The notes beneath the pieces are model-generated. The model made no database searches. It was not told the origin of the DNA and saw only the letters and a list, made by a program, of their open reading frames with translations. From CAZCGA01 sp964498075 (GTDB lineage Bacteria > Desulfobacterota > Binatia > HRBIN30), in NCBI GenBank assembly GCA_964498075.1, contig CAZCGA010000021.1:1-64000 (forward strand): DNA of 64,000 bases. The letters run 5' to 3'. A program made the position numbers and the translations under genes. Positions 1 to 7,478 of the stretch are shown here, one piece after another. Position 1 is the stretch's first letter; each line of letters opens with the position of its first letter.

Positions 1-97
1 GCGTGTGCAGCAGCGGCGGGACGCGGGTGATGATGTGATAGCCGAGGAACCCGGCCAGCATGAAGATGTACAGCCCGACTTCCAGCTCGCTCGTCAT
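1..97 (-). CDS. pntA2: NAD(P) transhydrogenase alpha subunit part 2 (N-terminus only)
   Basis: This is the first 32 codons of a gene running off the window edge. The product starts MTSELEVGLYIFMLAGFLGY and continues HIITRVPPLLHT, which matches the short membrane-spanning alpha-2 subunit of split proton-translocating transhydrogenases (a first transmembrane helix, then the conserved VPPxLHTP loop). The start ATG overlaps the TGA of the upstream pntA1 by four bases (ATGA), so the two are translationally coupled. A pntB gene is expected just outside the window; that is inference. The enzyme uses the proton gradient to drive hydride transfer from NADH to NADP+. Confidence 0.85.
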   Translation of the reverse strand, partial: MTSELEVGLYIFMLAGFLGYHIITRVPPLLHT

Positions 98-1239
98 GCC
101 GTCTTCCCCGCCGCCAGGGCGCTCTTGACCGCGTCGTTCACGACCTCGCCGCCGTGGGTGACGCAGGCGCCCTTGATGACTTCATCGTTGAAGTCGAGCG
201 CCAGCACGCCGTCCTTGACGAACTCGCGGAGCAGCTCGGTCACGTTACGCGCGTAGAGCTGGCTGGCGTGTACCGGCATCGTGGCGGGCAGGTTGGTCGG
301 GCCGTGGATAGTCACGCCGTGCTTGACGACCACCGTGTCGGGCTCAGTCAGCTCGCAGTTGCCGCCTGCCTCGGCGGCAATGTCCACGATCACCGAGCCA
401 GGCCGCATGCCCGCGACCGTCTCCTTGGTGACCAGGCGCGGCGCGGGCCGTCCGGGCACCAGCGCCGTAGTGACCACCACGTCGAAGTCCTTGGTCTTCT
501 CGGCGAGCATCTCCTGCTGCCGGCGACTCGCCTCCGGAGACAGCGCCTTCGCGTAGCCGCCCTTGTCCTCGGCGTCGGCGATGCCCAGGTCGAACTCGAG
601 GAACTTGGCACCGAGGCTCGCGACCTGCTCCTTCACCGCGGCGCGCACGTCGTAGCCCCAGACCTGCGCCCCGAGCCGGCGCGCGGTGGCGATGGCCTGC
701 AGCCCGGCGACGCCGGCGCCGATGACCAGCACTTTGGCGGCGAAGACCGTCCCGGCCGCGGTCATCATCATCGGAAAGAATTTCGCCAACGACTCGGCCG
801 CGATGAGGACGGCCTTGTAGCCTGCGATGTTCGCCTGCGACGACAGTGCGTCCATTTTCTGTGCGCGACTGATGCGCGGGATACCCTCTATGCCGAAGCT
901 CGTGATGCGACGCGTGGCGAGCCGCTGCACGAGATCGAGGCTGGTGAGTGCTTGCAGGAACGACACCAGCACCGCACCCTCGCGGAGCAGGTCGACCTCG
1001 GAAAGGGCAGGCTTCTGTACCTTCAGCACGACGTCGGCCTGCCCGTAGAGGGTGGCCGCGTCGCGGGCGATCCGGGCGCCGGATCTCTCGTAAGCGGCGT
1101 CGGCGTGAAACGCGCCCTCGCCGGCGCCAGTCTCGATAAGCACCTCGAGGCCGCCCTTGACCAGCGCGGCGGCCGCGTCCGGCGTGAGAGCGATGCGGCG
1201 CTCGCCTGGGACGATCTCCTTGGGGATCGCGACCTTCAT
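94..1239 (-). CDS. pntA1: NAD(P) transhydrogenase alpha subunit part 1, NAD-binding
   Basis: A 381-residue soluble domain I of the proton-translocating transhydrogenase, which binds NAD(H). It begins MKVAIPKEIVPGERRIALTP, the signature shared with alanine dehydrogenase, has the conserved RISRAQKMDALSSQANIAGY segment near residues 122-141, and a dinucleotide-binding GAGVAGLQA at 174-182 followed by an acidic YDVR at the end of beta-2. The length fits split-type alpha-1 subunits (about 370-385 residues). It overlaps the alpha-2 gene by four bases. The upstream region (1240-1300, minus strand) has a TATAGC box about 25 bases before the ATG, but no convincing -35. Confidence 0.95.
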   Translation of the reverse strand: MKVAIPKEIVPGERRIALTPDAAAALVKGGLEVLIETGAGEGAFHADAAYERSGARIARDAATLYGQADVVLKVQKPALSEVDLLREGAVLVSFLQALTSLDLVQRLATRRITSFGIEGIPRISRAQKMDALSSQANIAGYKAVLIAAESLAKFFPMMMTAAGTVFAAKVLVIGAGVAGLQAIATARRLGAQVWGYDVRAAVKEQVASLGAKFLEFDLGIADAEDKGGYAKALSPEASRRQQEMLAEKTKDFDVVVTTALVPGRPAPRLVTKETVAGMRPGSVIVDIAAEAGGNCELTEPDTVVVKHGVTIHGPTNLPATMPVHASQLYARNVTELLREFVKDGVLALDFNDEVIKGACVTHGGEVVNDAVKSALAAGKTA

Positions 1240-1368
1240 GGGGCCTCGCTCATGAGAGCACAGCGCTATAGCAAACCGGCGGCGCCCGGAGAAGGCCGAA
1301 GGACACCGCCTCCTGCGCTCGGCATGTCCCTGGTCCTACCCCGATCTGCGGCCACGAGCGCCGCCCCG

Positions 1369-1617
1369 CGAGTAGGCATCCGGGTGAACTGCATCATGCC
1401 GGGGCTCATCGACACTCCGATGGCGATGCGCGGGCTCTCGACCGGACTTGGCGTATCGACGGAAGAGCTGCGGCGGCGGCACAACGTGAGCGTGCCCATG
1501 GGACACATGGGCGCGGCCTGGGACGTCGCCTACGCCGCGCGATTCCTCGCCTCGGACGAGGCGCGCTACATCACCGGCGTGTGTCTTCCCGTCGACGGGG
1601 ACCTCGCGCTACGTTGA
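1369..1617 (+). pseudogene. C-terminal remnant of a short-chain dehydrogenase/reductase
   Basis: Only the last third of an SDR is present. The reading GIRVNCIMPGLIDTPMA is the classical post-catalytic segment (VNxIxPGxxxTP), and the tail ends in FLASDEARYITGVCLPVDGD, the usual SDR C-terminus before a stop at 1615-1617. The Rossmann fold, the NAG motif and the catalytic YxxxK are absent, and the preceding 100 bases show no SDR sequence in any frame. An ATG at 1324 could start a 97-residue peptide, but it would lack the active site. I read it as a truncated relic at the edge of a decayed patch. Confidence 0.75.
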
Positions 1618-1813
1618 GTTTGTTCCGAGTGGCTCCATGAACTCTGATGGATGAGGTGCGCTCGTGGAAGGGGAATCACTCGGAGTCCAGGAAGTCGTCT
1701 GTCTACGGCAAGGCAAGATGCGATCTGACCAAGAGAGAGACCATTGAAAGGAAGAAGCCGTCACCGAGGCGCTGGGAAAACCCCGCGAGCAGATCGCGCC
1801 GCATCACGCCCCA
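1618..1813. other. Intergenic, no supported gene
   Basis: The 196 bases between the SDR remnant and the AlbA_2-type remnant have lower GC than their surroundings. They hold only short frames without recognisable domains. No tRNA, terminator or insertion-sequence end was seen. It is probably part of the same decayed accessory patch. Confidence 0.5.
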
Positions 1814-2513
1814 TCAGATGGAACCCGAGAATCCCGGTAGCCACTTGCCGGCCTCGTCGTAGTTCAACGATCGAGGACGCCCACACGCATTCCAAATCAC
1901 GTCAAAGATCGGCCTGAGTTCCTGCATCGGATCAAACCCGACCGCCTCAACAGTCACTTCTGGGATCACCAGTTCCGTTCGATCGACCGGACGGCCCAAG
2001 AGATTGCCCAAATCGTTCGACCGCACTAGTCGGTAGCCGAGGACGCCCAACAGCGTTGCCATTACTGCAAACGGCGGGTCACATCCCATGGCGGCAAGTG
2101 CACGGACGTATGCGACCACGCCGTCTGCGATTGCCTTCTCCAGCCAGTCGATGAGGATCAGTGGCTCCTTTGGATCGTAACGCAGCAACCGACTCTCGAC
2201 CCCTTCCACGCAGCCATTTCGAAAGAGCTGCAGGTACGATTGGGTCGGCTCGCTGCCGGGCGAGGTGTGCGTCACAAAGCCGTCGAAGTTGAAGTGACCG
2301 TCCCAAGCGGTGGAGAAGAGCGGTGGCAAGCGCCCCTTCAGGAGGTCTGTCTCTGGCAGGTTGAGGGTAAAGGAACTCCTTCTTGTCTGCATCGGCGTTT
2401 CCGGGCAGCGCCTGCTTGAACTCGATCTTCTTCAGTTCGCGAACCTTGTTCTCCACCAGAAGACGCAGGTCCGCTTCAGTGATTGTGTCGATGGTTTTGT
2501 GCTCCAGCGACAT
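1814..2513 (-). pseudogene. AlbA_2-type (Schlafen-like) putative ATP-binding protein, internally deleted and frameshifted
   Basis: Two minus-strand frames together make the two ends of one gene. The 5' part (from 2513) gives an ATG and a product with ITEADLRLLVENKVRELKKI and ALPGNADADKKEFL, the start of an AlbA_2 domain (ExxxxEFKxxLP...KKEFLxD). Near 2365-2372 the homology jumps to another frame that continues WDGHFNFDGFVTH, then YLQLFRNGCVEGVES, then a helical C-terminus to 1814. That tail resembles the C-terminal region of AlbA_2 proteins. The middle of the family, including the rest of AlbA_2, is missing, so this looks like a deletion plus frame change. Members are often found in defence or accessory contexts. 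No function should be assumed for this copy. Confidence 0.6.
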
Positions 2514-2633
2514 TGGTTTTCTCCGTAGCTCAGTTGTCGGCAGCGACCAGTGTAACCGCTTGCTTCCAGGAAGGAGCGCGCGCCGGACCCCACGCGAAGC
2601 GGGTCCGCGGCGGAGCTAGTGCGGAACCTGACG

Positions 2634-2855
2634 CTAGCTGATCTCGATTTCCTTGCCGTTGGCGCGGCTCGTGATCGCACGGATGGAGGCTGAAAGAAAA
2701 TCGCTGGCATCGAGGATCTCAAGGAGCACGGGTCGGCCATCGGCAGTGAAGTGTGCGATGATTGATCCGACCTCTTCCGCGTAGCCGATCGTGTCACCCG
2801 AGGTTCCCTGGTCAATCGTGAGGATGTCCTCATCCTTGTCGTAGCGGATCTTCAT
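2634..2855 (-). CDS. DUF2283 family small protein
   Basis: A 73-residue protein starting MKIRYDKDEDILTIDQG, matching DUF2283 (M-x-[IV]-x-YD-x(3)-D-x-[LA]-x-I), with the family's GRPVLLEILDASDFL ending and a short tail. The start is fixed by a good GGAGGAG ribosome site seven bases or so upstream. It lies directly downstream of, and overlaps, a DUF4258-type gene (2830-3107). DUF2283 and DUF4258 genes are frequently neighbours and have been suspected of forming toxin-antitoxin-like or regulatory pairs. The biochemical role is unknown. Confidence 0.8.
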   Translation of the reverse strand: MKIRYDKDEDILTIDQGTSGDTIGYAEEVGSIIAHFTADGRPVLLEILDASDFLSASIRAITSRANGKEIEIS

Positions 2856-3107
2856 ATCGACTCCTCCGAGCGGGGTAGAACGTTACCACCTCGAACCCGT
2901 CCTGAACATCTCGGTACACCACACCACCCTCAGCACGAGATGCTCAGTGAATCCTCGTGTCGCAAGCATGCGGCCCTTCTTACCGCCCTCGCGGCGATCC
3001 GCGTTGCGCACAGCGTCCTCCACTTGCTCACGTGTAACGACGACATTGTAACGTCGAAGATCATCAAACTTCGTGAGAGCATGTGGACCGAAGTGAACCG
3101 GCTTCAC
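2830..3107 (-). pseudogene. DUF4258-type gene broken by a 5-bp tandem duplication
   Basis: As read, the frame from ATG at 3107 stops at 2883 after an out-of-family tail. On the minus strand the sequence GGTGT occurs twice in tandem (plus strand acacc at 2916-2920 and 2921-2925). Removing one copy restores ...HLVLRVVYRDVQDGFEV followed by VTFYPARRSRYED and a stop at 2830-2832, exactly the conserved DUF4258 ending (LRVVYR...VVTFYP). The repaired frame would overlap the DUF2283 start by 26 bases, as expected for a coupled pair. The copy is therefore frameshifted in this sequence. It may be a real inactivation, a reversible slip, or an assembly error. Confidence 0.75.
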
Positions 3108-3275
3108 TGCCGCAAGCTAGCACGACCTCTGTTCAGCCCCAAGTACGCAGAACAGAATTGAGGAAAAGATGGCCGACCGTTACCCCCTCGAAGAGGGAAG
3201 CCCCCGCGGCACCCAGACCAGAATGGCGCGTGTCTGCCCGTCGATGGTGGCCTGGCGCTACGCTAAGGACACCGC

Positions 3276-4376
3276 TCACAACTCCGAACGCGGGTAGTAC
3301 GGCTGGTCGCCGAGCGCTTTCACCTCAGCCCAGAATTCCGGGCCGCCGGATTTGCCGGACTCTTCGAGGTGCCAGGCTTGACGCTTGTAGTTCCAGCTCT
3401 CCGGCCGCTGCGCCTTGGCCTGCGCGAACGCCGCCTGGGCCGCTTCAGTGCGCCCGTGCTCTTGCAGGTACGTACCGAGACGGAAGTAGGCGGCGGCACG
3501 CGCGTGGTCCGGGTTGGGGCCGGCGAGCCGGGCACGCACTTGCTCGGGGGCAAGCGCGTACGGGCACGCCGGACCGCGCTCGACCCAATCGCGGACGGCC
3601 GCAAGGTAACGCTCCTGGTTGCGTTGACGCTCGCCGATCATCACCTGAAAGTCGAAGCCAGGATCCATCATGCCGCGAAAATACTCGCCGGCGAATCCGG
3701 GATCGTTGGGGCGCACGATACAGCCCTCTTCGTCGATCCAGGCGATTGACGGCACGTTGACCCAGTCGTACAGCTCGGCGACGCGATGGTGCACGTCGAT
3801 CACGCTCGGATGCGTCGGCGCGGCCGGCTCGATCCACGGAGCGGCGTCGGTCGCGCCTCCAGTGTCCATGGCGACCGTGATCACGACGAAGTTGCGGGGC
3901 GCGAGCTCAGTGTAGAGTGCCTGCCAGACCGGCAGGTCCATGCGGCAGCCTCACCACGAGGCCCAGGATGCAAGTAGCACCTTCTTGCCGCGATGCTCAT
4001 GCAGCGAGTGCAGGCGGCCGCTGAGGTCCGGCAAGGTGAAGTCCGGTGCCTCCAACGACGTACGCGTCGCGCTGCGCGCCACCGTGCTGGCGTCGAGCGC
4101 CCACACGCTGCCGGTGTCGTCATGCACCAGCGCCTGCCCGCGCTGGCGCGCCAGGGCAGCCAAGTTCACGCGACCGTCGGCGCGGGTGAACTCGGCTTCA
4201 CGCCCCGGCGGAATCGGAATGCACAGCGAGCCACGGCAGAACCCGTCGCGCGTCAGCGTCCAGCCCGAGGCGTGCGCCAGCTCGGGCGCCGCGAGCCAGA
4301 GGTCGTCGCCGGTCACCTGCGCATCGACTGAAGCGCTGGCGTCCTCAGTGAGCAAGGTAATCGTCGTGTCGGCCAT
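3276..4376 (-). CDS. TlpA/ResA-like thioredoxin-fold protein, probable selenoprotein (Sec142)
   Basis: Two minus-strand open frames in the same register are separated by a single TGA at 3951-3953. Read through, they give one 366-residue protein. The N-terminal ~115 residues form a family-specific domain, then APDFTLPDLSGRLHSL (redoxin start), KVLLASWASW-U-GCR-MDLPVWQALY (active site), and NVPSIAWID with a cis-proline near residue 209. A C-terminal TPR-like helical hairpin follows. Homologues as I recall them have WxSWCGCRxDLP here, so the UGA sits exactly at the reactive cysteine of a C-x-C site. A hairpin with a GGUCU loop lies 20 bases after the UGA (see SECIS entry). The start is supported by GGAGG at five bases. 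It is likely a cytoplasmic or periplasmic thiol/selenol oxidoreductase or peroxidase; no signal peptide is obvious. The alternative is a nonsense mutation, but the undamaged second half argues against decay. Confidence 0.85.
3920..3953 (-). promoter_or_regulatory. Candidate bacterial SECIS element
   Basis: On the coding (minus) strand the UGA at 3953-3951 is followed after 20 bases by a perfect 6-bp stem CCUGCC / GGCAGG (3936-3931 pairing with 3925-3920) closing the 5-base loop GGUCU (3930-3926). The best known bacterial SECIS, in E. coli fdhF, places a GGUCU loop about 18 bases after its UGA. Accepted bSECIS rules ask for a G in the first two loop bases and a spacing of roughly 16-37 bases, and both are met. 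It would recruit SelB-GTP-Sec-tRNA. The stem also encodes DLPVWQA, so part of its conservation could be protein-driven. Confidence 0.75.
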
Positions 4377-4420
4377 GTCGGCCTCCTACACCGCTGGTGC
4401 AAGCGCCGCAAGCGCGAGCC

Positions 4421-5740
4421 TTACTTCCTCGCCTTGATTGGTGCGACCGTGTCGACAGCGAACAGGAGCAGTAGCCACAGACCGAGCTGCAGTTGCACGG
4501 CGAACTGCAACGTGTGCCGGTCAACCCCCATCGCGTCACCATGCCACGTCAGCACCGCGACCGGATAGGTGAAGAGCAACAAGCTGAACGGCACTACCCA
4601 CACTGGACTCAGCCCGTCTCGTCTGGCGACCAGCACGGCGAAGCCGATGATGACCGCACCGCCGAGATACAAGTAGCGCAAGTCCCGGCTGAACGTGAAC
4701 AGCCAGTCGATTGACTGCGGAAGCGGCGGCGAGAACGCCGGGGCCGCGTAGAAGTCCATACTTGGGCGCAGCAGTTGTCTAATGTGCCAGAGTGGTTCGC
4801 CAAACAGCGTGAGTGGATGCGAAATCAGGAAGCCGGCGTACATCGCTCGGGCCCGATGGTGCATCCAGTCACGGAAGTCCGCCAGCGACGGATCCTCAAA
4901 GAGCGCCCGATCCTCGCTGTTGGCCCACTTGCCGGCAAAGCTCAACAGGCGCGGCGAGACGGGCATACCGTGCTCACGAAAGTACGCTGTCCGCTCTGCA
5001 TCGGGCAGGATCCGCTGCGCCATCACGTTCAGGAACGGGTACACCCAGCGCTGGCCTCGACTCGACGACACGTCGTTCGCCGCCCCGATCAGCGCGAACG
5101 TCACAGCGATGGCCAGACAGGGGCGCCCTGCGTGACCGGTCGCAACGGCGACTGCCAGCAATACGCTGAGCACGCAGAGGACGTAGGCATTCGGCTCACG
5201 AGCGCAGGCCCAGAGGAAGCCCGTGGCCACCACGACGAGCACCTTCGGCCACCGCCAGCTCCGCAGCAGCCTCAGCCACGAAGCAACGAACAAGACCATC
5301 AACGAGAGCGCAACCGACTCACTGAGCAAGACGCGATCCCATGCCGTGACTTCCTTGCTGAGGCTGAACCCCAGCACGACTCCGAAGGCGACAGGCTTCA
5401 GCCAGCGCGACTGGATCATACTGGCAACGGCTCCTGCCAAGATGGCCCAGCTCACCAGCGCAAAGCCGCTCTGGAAGTCGGCGATCAGGGCGGGATCCCG
5501 ACCGAGCAGCTGGTAGACGAGCGGCACCACGAACGGCCGCTGGCCAGCCAGGAAGTGACCATCCCAAACCGGCAGGGTCGCCATTTGCATGTAGCCCACC
5601 GTGTCCGGGAAGCTCAGCGGCGCCACGGCGAAAGCGCGGAGCCGCAGGACCGCGTCGACGATCAACAGCGCGCCGTAACACGCGCATCGTGCTTGCGGGC
5701 CATGGACGGCCACCCGGAGTCGGTCGGTCCATTCTCTCAT
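4421..5740 (-). CDS. Polytopic membrane protein, GT-C-like, unidentified
   Basis: A 439-residue hydrophobic protein starting at the ATG at 5740 (a TTG directly before it is less likely). It has a first helix near 22-38, a periplasm-facing loop with SFPDTVGYMQMATLP and DGHFLAGQRPFVVPLVY, then about nine further membrane segments. The early loop with acidic residues (PDT, WDG) and the overall layout resemble GT-C membrane glycosyltransferases and related envelope-glycan proteins. No catalytic motif is firmly recognised. It sits 44 bases upstream of the selenoprotein gene on the same strand and could be co-transcribed with it. Confidence 0.55.
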   Translation of the reverse strand: MREWTDRLRVAVHGPQARCACYGALLIVDAVLRLRAFAVAPLSFPDTVGYMQMATLPVWDGHFLAGQRPFVVPLVYQLLGRDPALIADFQSGFALVSWAILAGAVASMIQSRWLKPVAFGVVLGFSLSKEVTAWDRVLLSESVALSLMVLFVASWLRLLRSWRWPKVLVVVATGFLWACAREPNAYVLCVLSVLLAVAVATGHAGRPCLAIAVTFALIGAANDVSSSRGQRWVYPFLNVMAQRILPDAERTAYFREHGMPVSPRLLSFAGKWANSEDRALFEDPSLADFRDWMHHRARAMYAGFLISHPLTLFGEPLWHIRQLLRPSMDFYAAPAFSPPLPQSIDWLFTFSRDLRYLYLGGAVIIGFAVLVARRDGLSPVWVVPFSLLLFTYPVAVLTWHGDAMGVDRHTLQFAVQLQLGLWLLLLFAVDTVAPIKARK

Positions 5741-5779
5741 CAATGAAGAAACACGAAGCGCTTCGAGTATGGCGACAGC

Positions 5780-7477
5780 TTAGTCCGGCTCGATCGCTTC
5801 CAGCTCGCGGCCGCTGGTTTCCGGCAGTAACAGCAGCAGAGGCGCCGTGGCGACCGGCGCAACGGTAAGCCAGGAAATGACCACTTCGGCTCCACCCAGG
5901 TAATCGCTGGCGCCGCCCACGATCGCCAACCCGAGCATCGCGCCGAGGATGCCCGCGTTGGTGATCCACGCCTTCGCAGTGGCGCGCAAGGCGGTGGGAA
6001 ACAGCTCGGTCCCCAGCGCGTTGACGGCGATGGCCACGCCGGCTTCCAGAAAGACCAAGCCGGCAAACGACGGCAGCAGCCACGACGTACGGTAGAAGCC
6101 GATCACCGCACCCGCACCACCGAGCATCGCCAGCGCTCCCACCCTGCGGCGGCCGAACAGGTCGACGCCACGGCCGAACACGAACCACCCGAGAAAACCG
6201 ATGCCCCCGCCGGTCAGGATCGTGGTGCTCACCTGCGCGGGCGTCCACCCGAAGTTCTTGGTGGCGTGATACGACGCGAAGCCGAAGGCGCTGCCCCCGA
6301 CCATCGCCGCCGCGCCCGCCACGACGATGAGCACGGCAAAGCGCAGCCGCAGACCGGTACGCAGCACGTCGAAAATTCCCGGCGCGCCGCGCGCGTCGTC
6401 ATGCAAGCGCTGCCAGCGTTGCGTCTCCGGCAGCGCCCGCTGCAGATACGCAATGAGCAGCAACGGCAGGATGCCGATGAAGTACAGGCCACGCCACCCG
6501 AGTGGGGTACGCTGCAGCAGCGGGAACAGCACCGCCGCAACGCCACCTCCCAAGGCCCCGAAGGCGCCGAGCAACCCTTGGCCGCGACCGCGCGCCTCGG
6601 CGGGAAACTCCTCGGCGATGACGACCTGCGCCAGCGCCAGCTCGGCAACCAGGAAGATGGTGGCTACGAGCTGAAAGACAATGAAGGTGGCCATGCCGCG
6701 CGACAGGCCCGTCGCCGCCGTGGCCAACGTGTACGCCAGCACGCTGACGATCAGCAGACGGCGGCGGCCGTAGCGGTCGGCGATGCGCCCCAGGAAGATC
6801 GACAGCAACGCACCGACGCGAATGAGCGACAGCGCGTAGCCCAGCTCACCCTCGGAGGCTCCCAGATCTTTGCCGATGTACGGGAGCGCCAACGAGACGA
6901 TGAACCGGTCGTAGCCCTCGAAGAGCGTCGCCGCGCCGAGCAGGAACAGCAGCGTGCGATGCCGGCTGGCCATGCCCGCGACCTCAATCGTCGCCGAGGG
7001 GACCGGCAGCCGATGTGCCGCCAGCAACGACACCCCGACGATCCCTACGAGGCCGAAGTTGACCCACTGCCAGAAGGTCCAGCGATGCAGCAAGGTCGCA
7101 ACCGTGTCACTGCCGACCTTGGCGGCGCTGGCAATGATGGCCTGCTCGAGCGGATCGGTGGCGGTGGTCGAGATCAGCGAGACTCCAACCATGGCGACGA
7201 TCGCCACGACGCGCAGCCGGCCGCGCAACGAACCGGTACCTTGCCGCACCAACGCGACCACCGTGACGATCGCCGTCAAGAACCCCAGCGGCAGCAGCAC
7301 GCTTTGCCGGAAGTTGCTCATCCCGGCGAACGCCGACGCAAACGCGTCCGGCGCCTCCGGGAGATGCGCCGCAGCCGACCGCCACAGGTGAAATCGCAAG
7401 ACGATCATGCCGAGCAGCAGCAGGCTGCCCATGGCCACGGGCAGCAGATCGAGGAAGCGACCGCGTCGGGCGCGCAT
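5780..7477 (-). CDS. MFS transporter with an N-terminal four-helix membrane extension
   Basis: A 565-residue protein. Residues ~165-565 are a 12-helix major facilitator of the sugar/acid porter type: LFEGYDRFIVSLALPYIG in TM1, the loop motif GRIADRYGRRRLL between TM2 and TM3, PAEARGRGQG and a second-half FGRRRVG. The first ~160 residues are extra. They contain four hydrophobic segments with FSN-like FAGMSNFRQSVLLPLGF and a conserved-looking TATDPLEQ loop, resembling DUF1772/anthrone-oxygenase-like membrane proteins. It begins one base after the stop of the upstream hydrolase gene, so the two form an operon. The substrate is unknown. Confidence 0.85.
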   Translation of the reverse strand: MRARRGRFLDLLPVAMGSLLLLGMIVLRFHLWRSAAAHLPEAPDAFASAFAGMSNFRQSVLLPLGFLTAIVTVVALVRQGTGSLRGRLRVVAIVAMVGVSLISTTATDPLEQAIIASAAKVGSDTVATLLHRWTFWQWVNFGLVGIVGVSLLAAHRLPVPSATIEVAGMASRHRTLLFLLGAATLFEGYDRFIVSLALPYIGKDLGASEGELGYALSLIRVGALLSIFLGRIADRYGRRRLLIVSVLAYTLATAATGLSRGMATFIVFQLVATIFLVAELALAQVVIAEEFPAEARGRGQGLLGAFGALGGGVAAVLFPLLQRTPLGWRGLYFIGILPLLLIAYLQRALPETQRWQRLHDDARGAPGIFDVLRTGLRLRFAVLIVVAGAAAMVGGSAFGFASYHATKNFGWTPAQVSTTILTGGGIGFLGWFVFGRGVDLFGRRRVGALAMLGGAGAVIGFYRTSWLLPSFAGLVFLEAGVAIAVNALGTELFPTALRATAKAWITNAGILGAMLGLAIVGGASDYLGGAEVVISWLTVAPVATAPLLLLLPETSGRELEAIEPD

Positions 7478-7478
7478 C

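Noticed and set aside
154..1617. Long plus-strand open frame across the transhydrogenase gene
   Set aside because: It is antisense to pntA1 with low-complexity Arg/Gly/His text. Only its last ~80 codons (the SDR tail) show homology.
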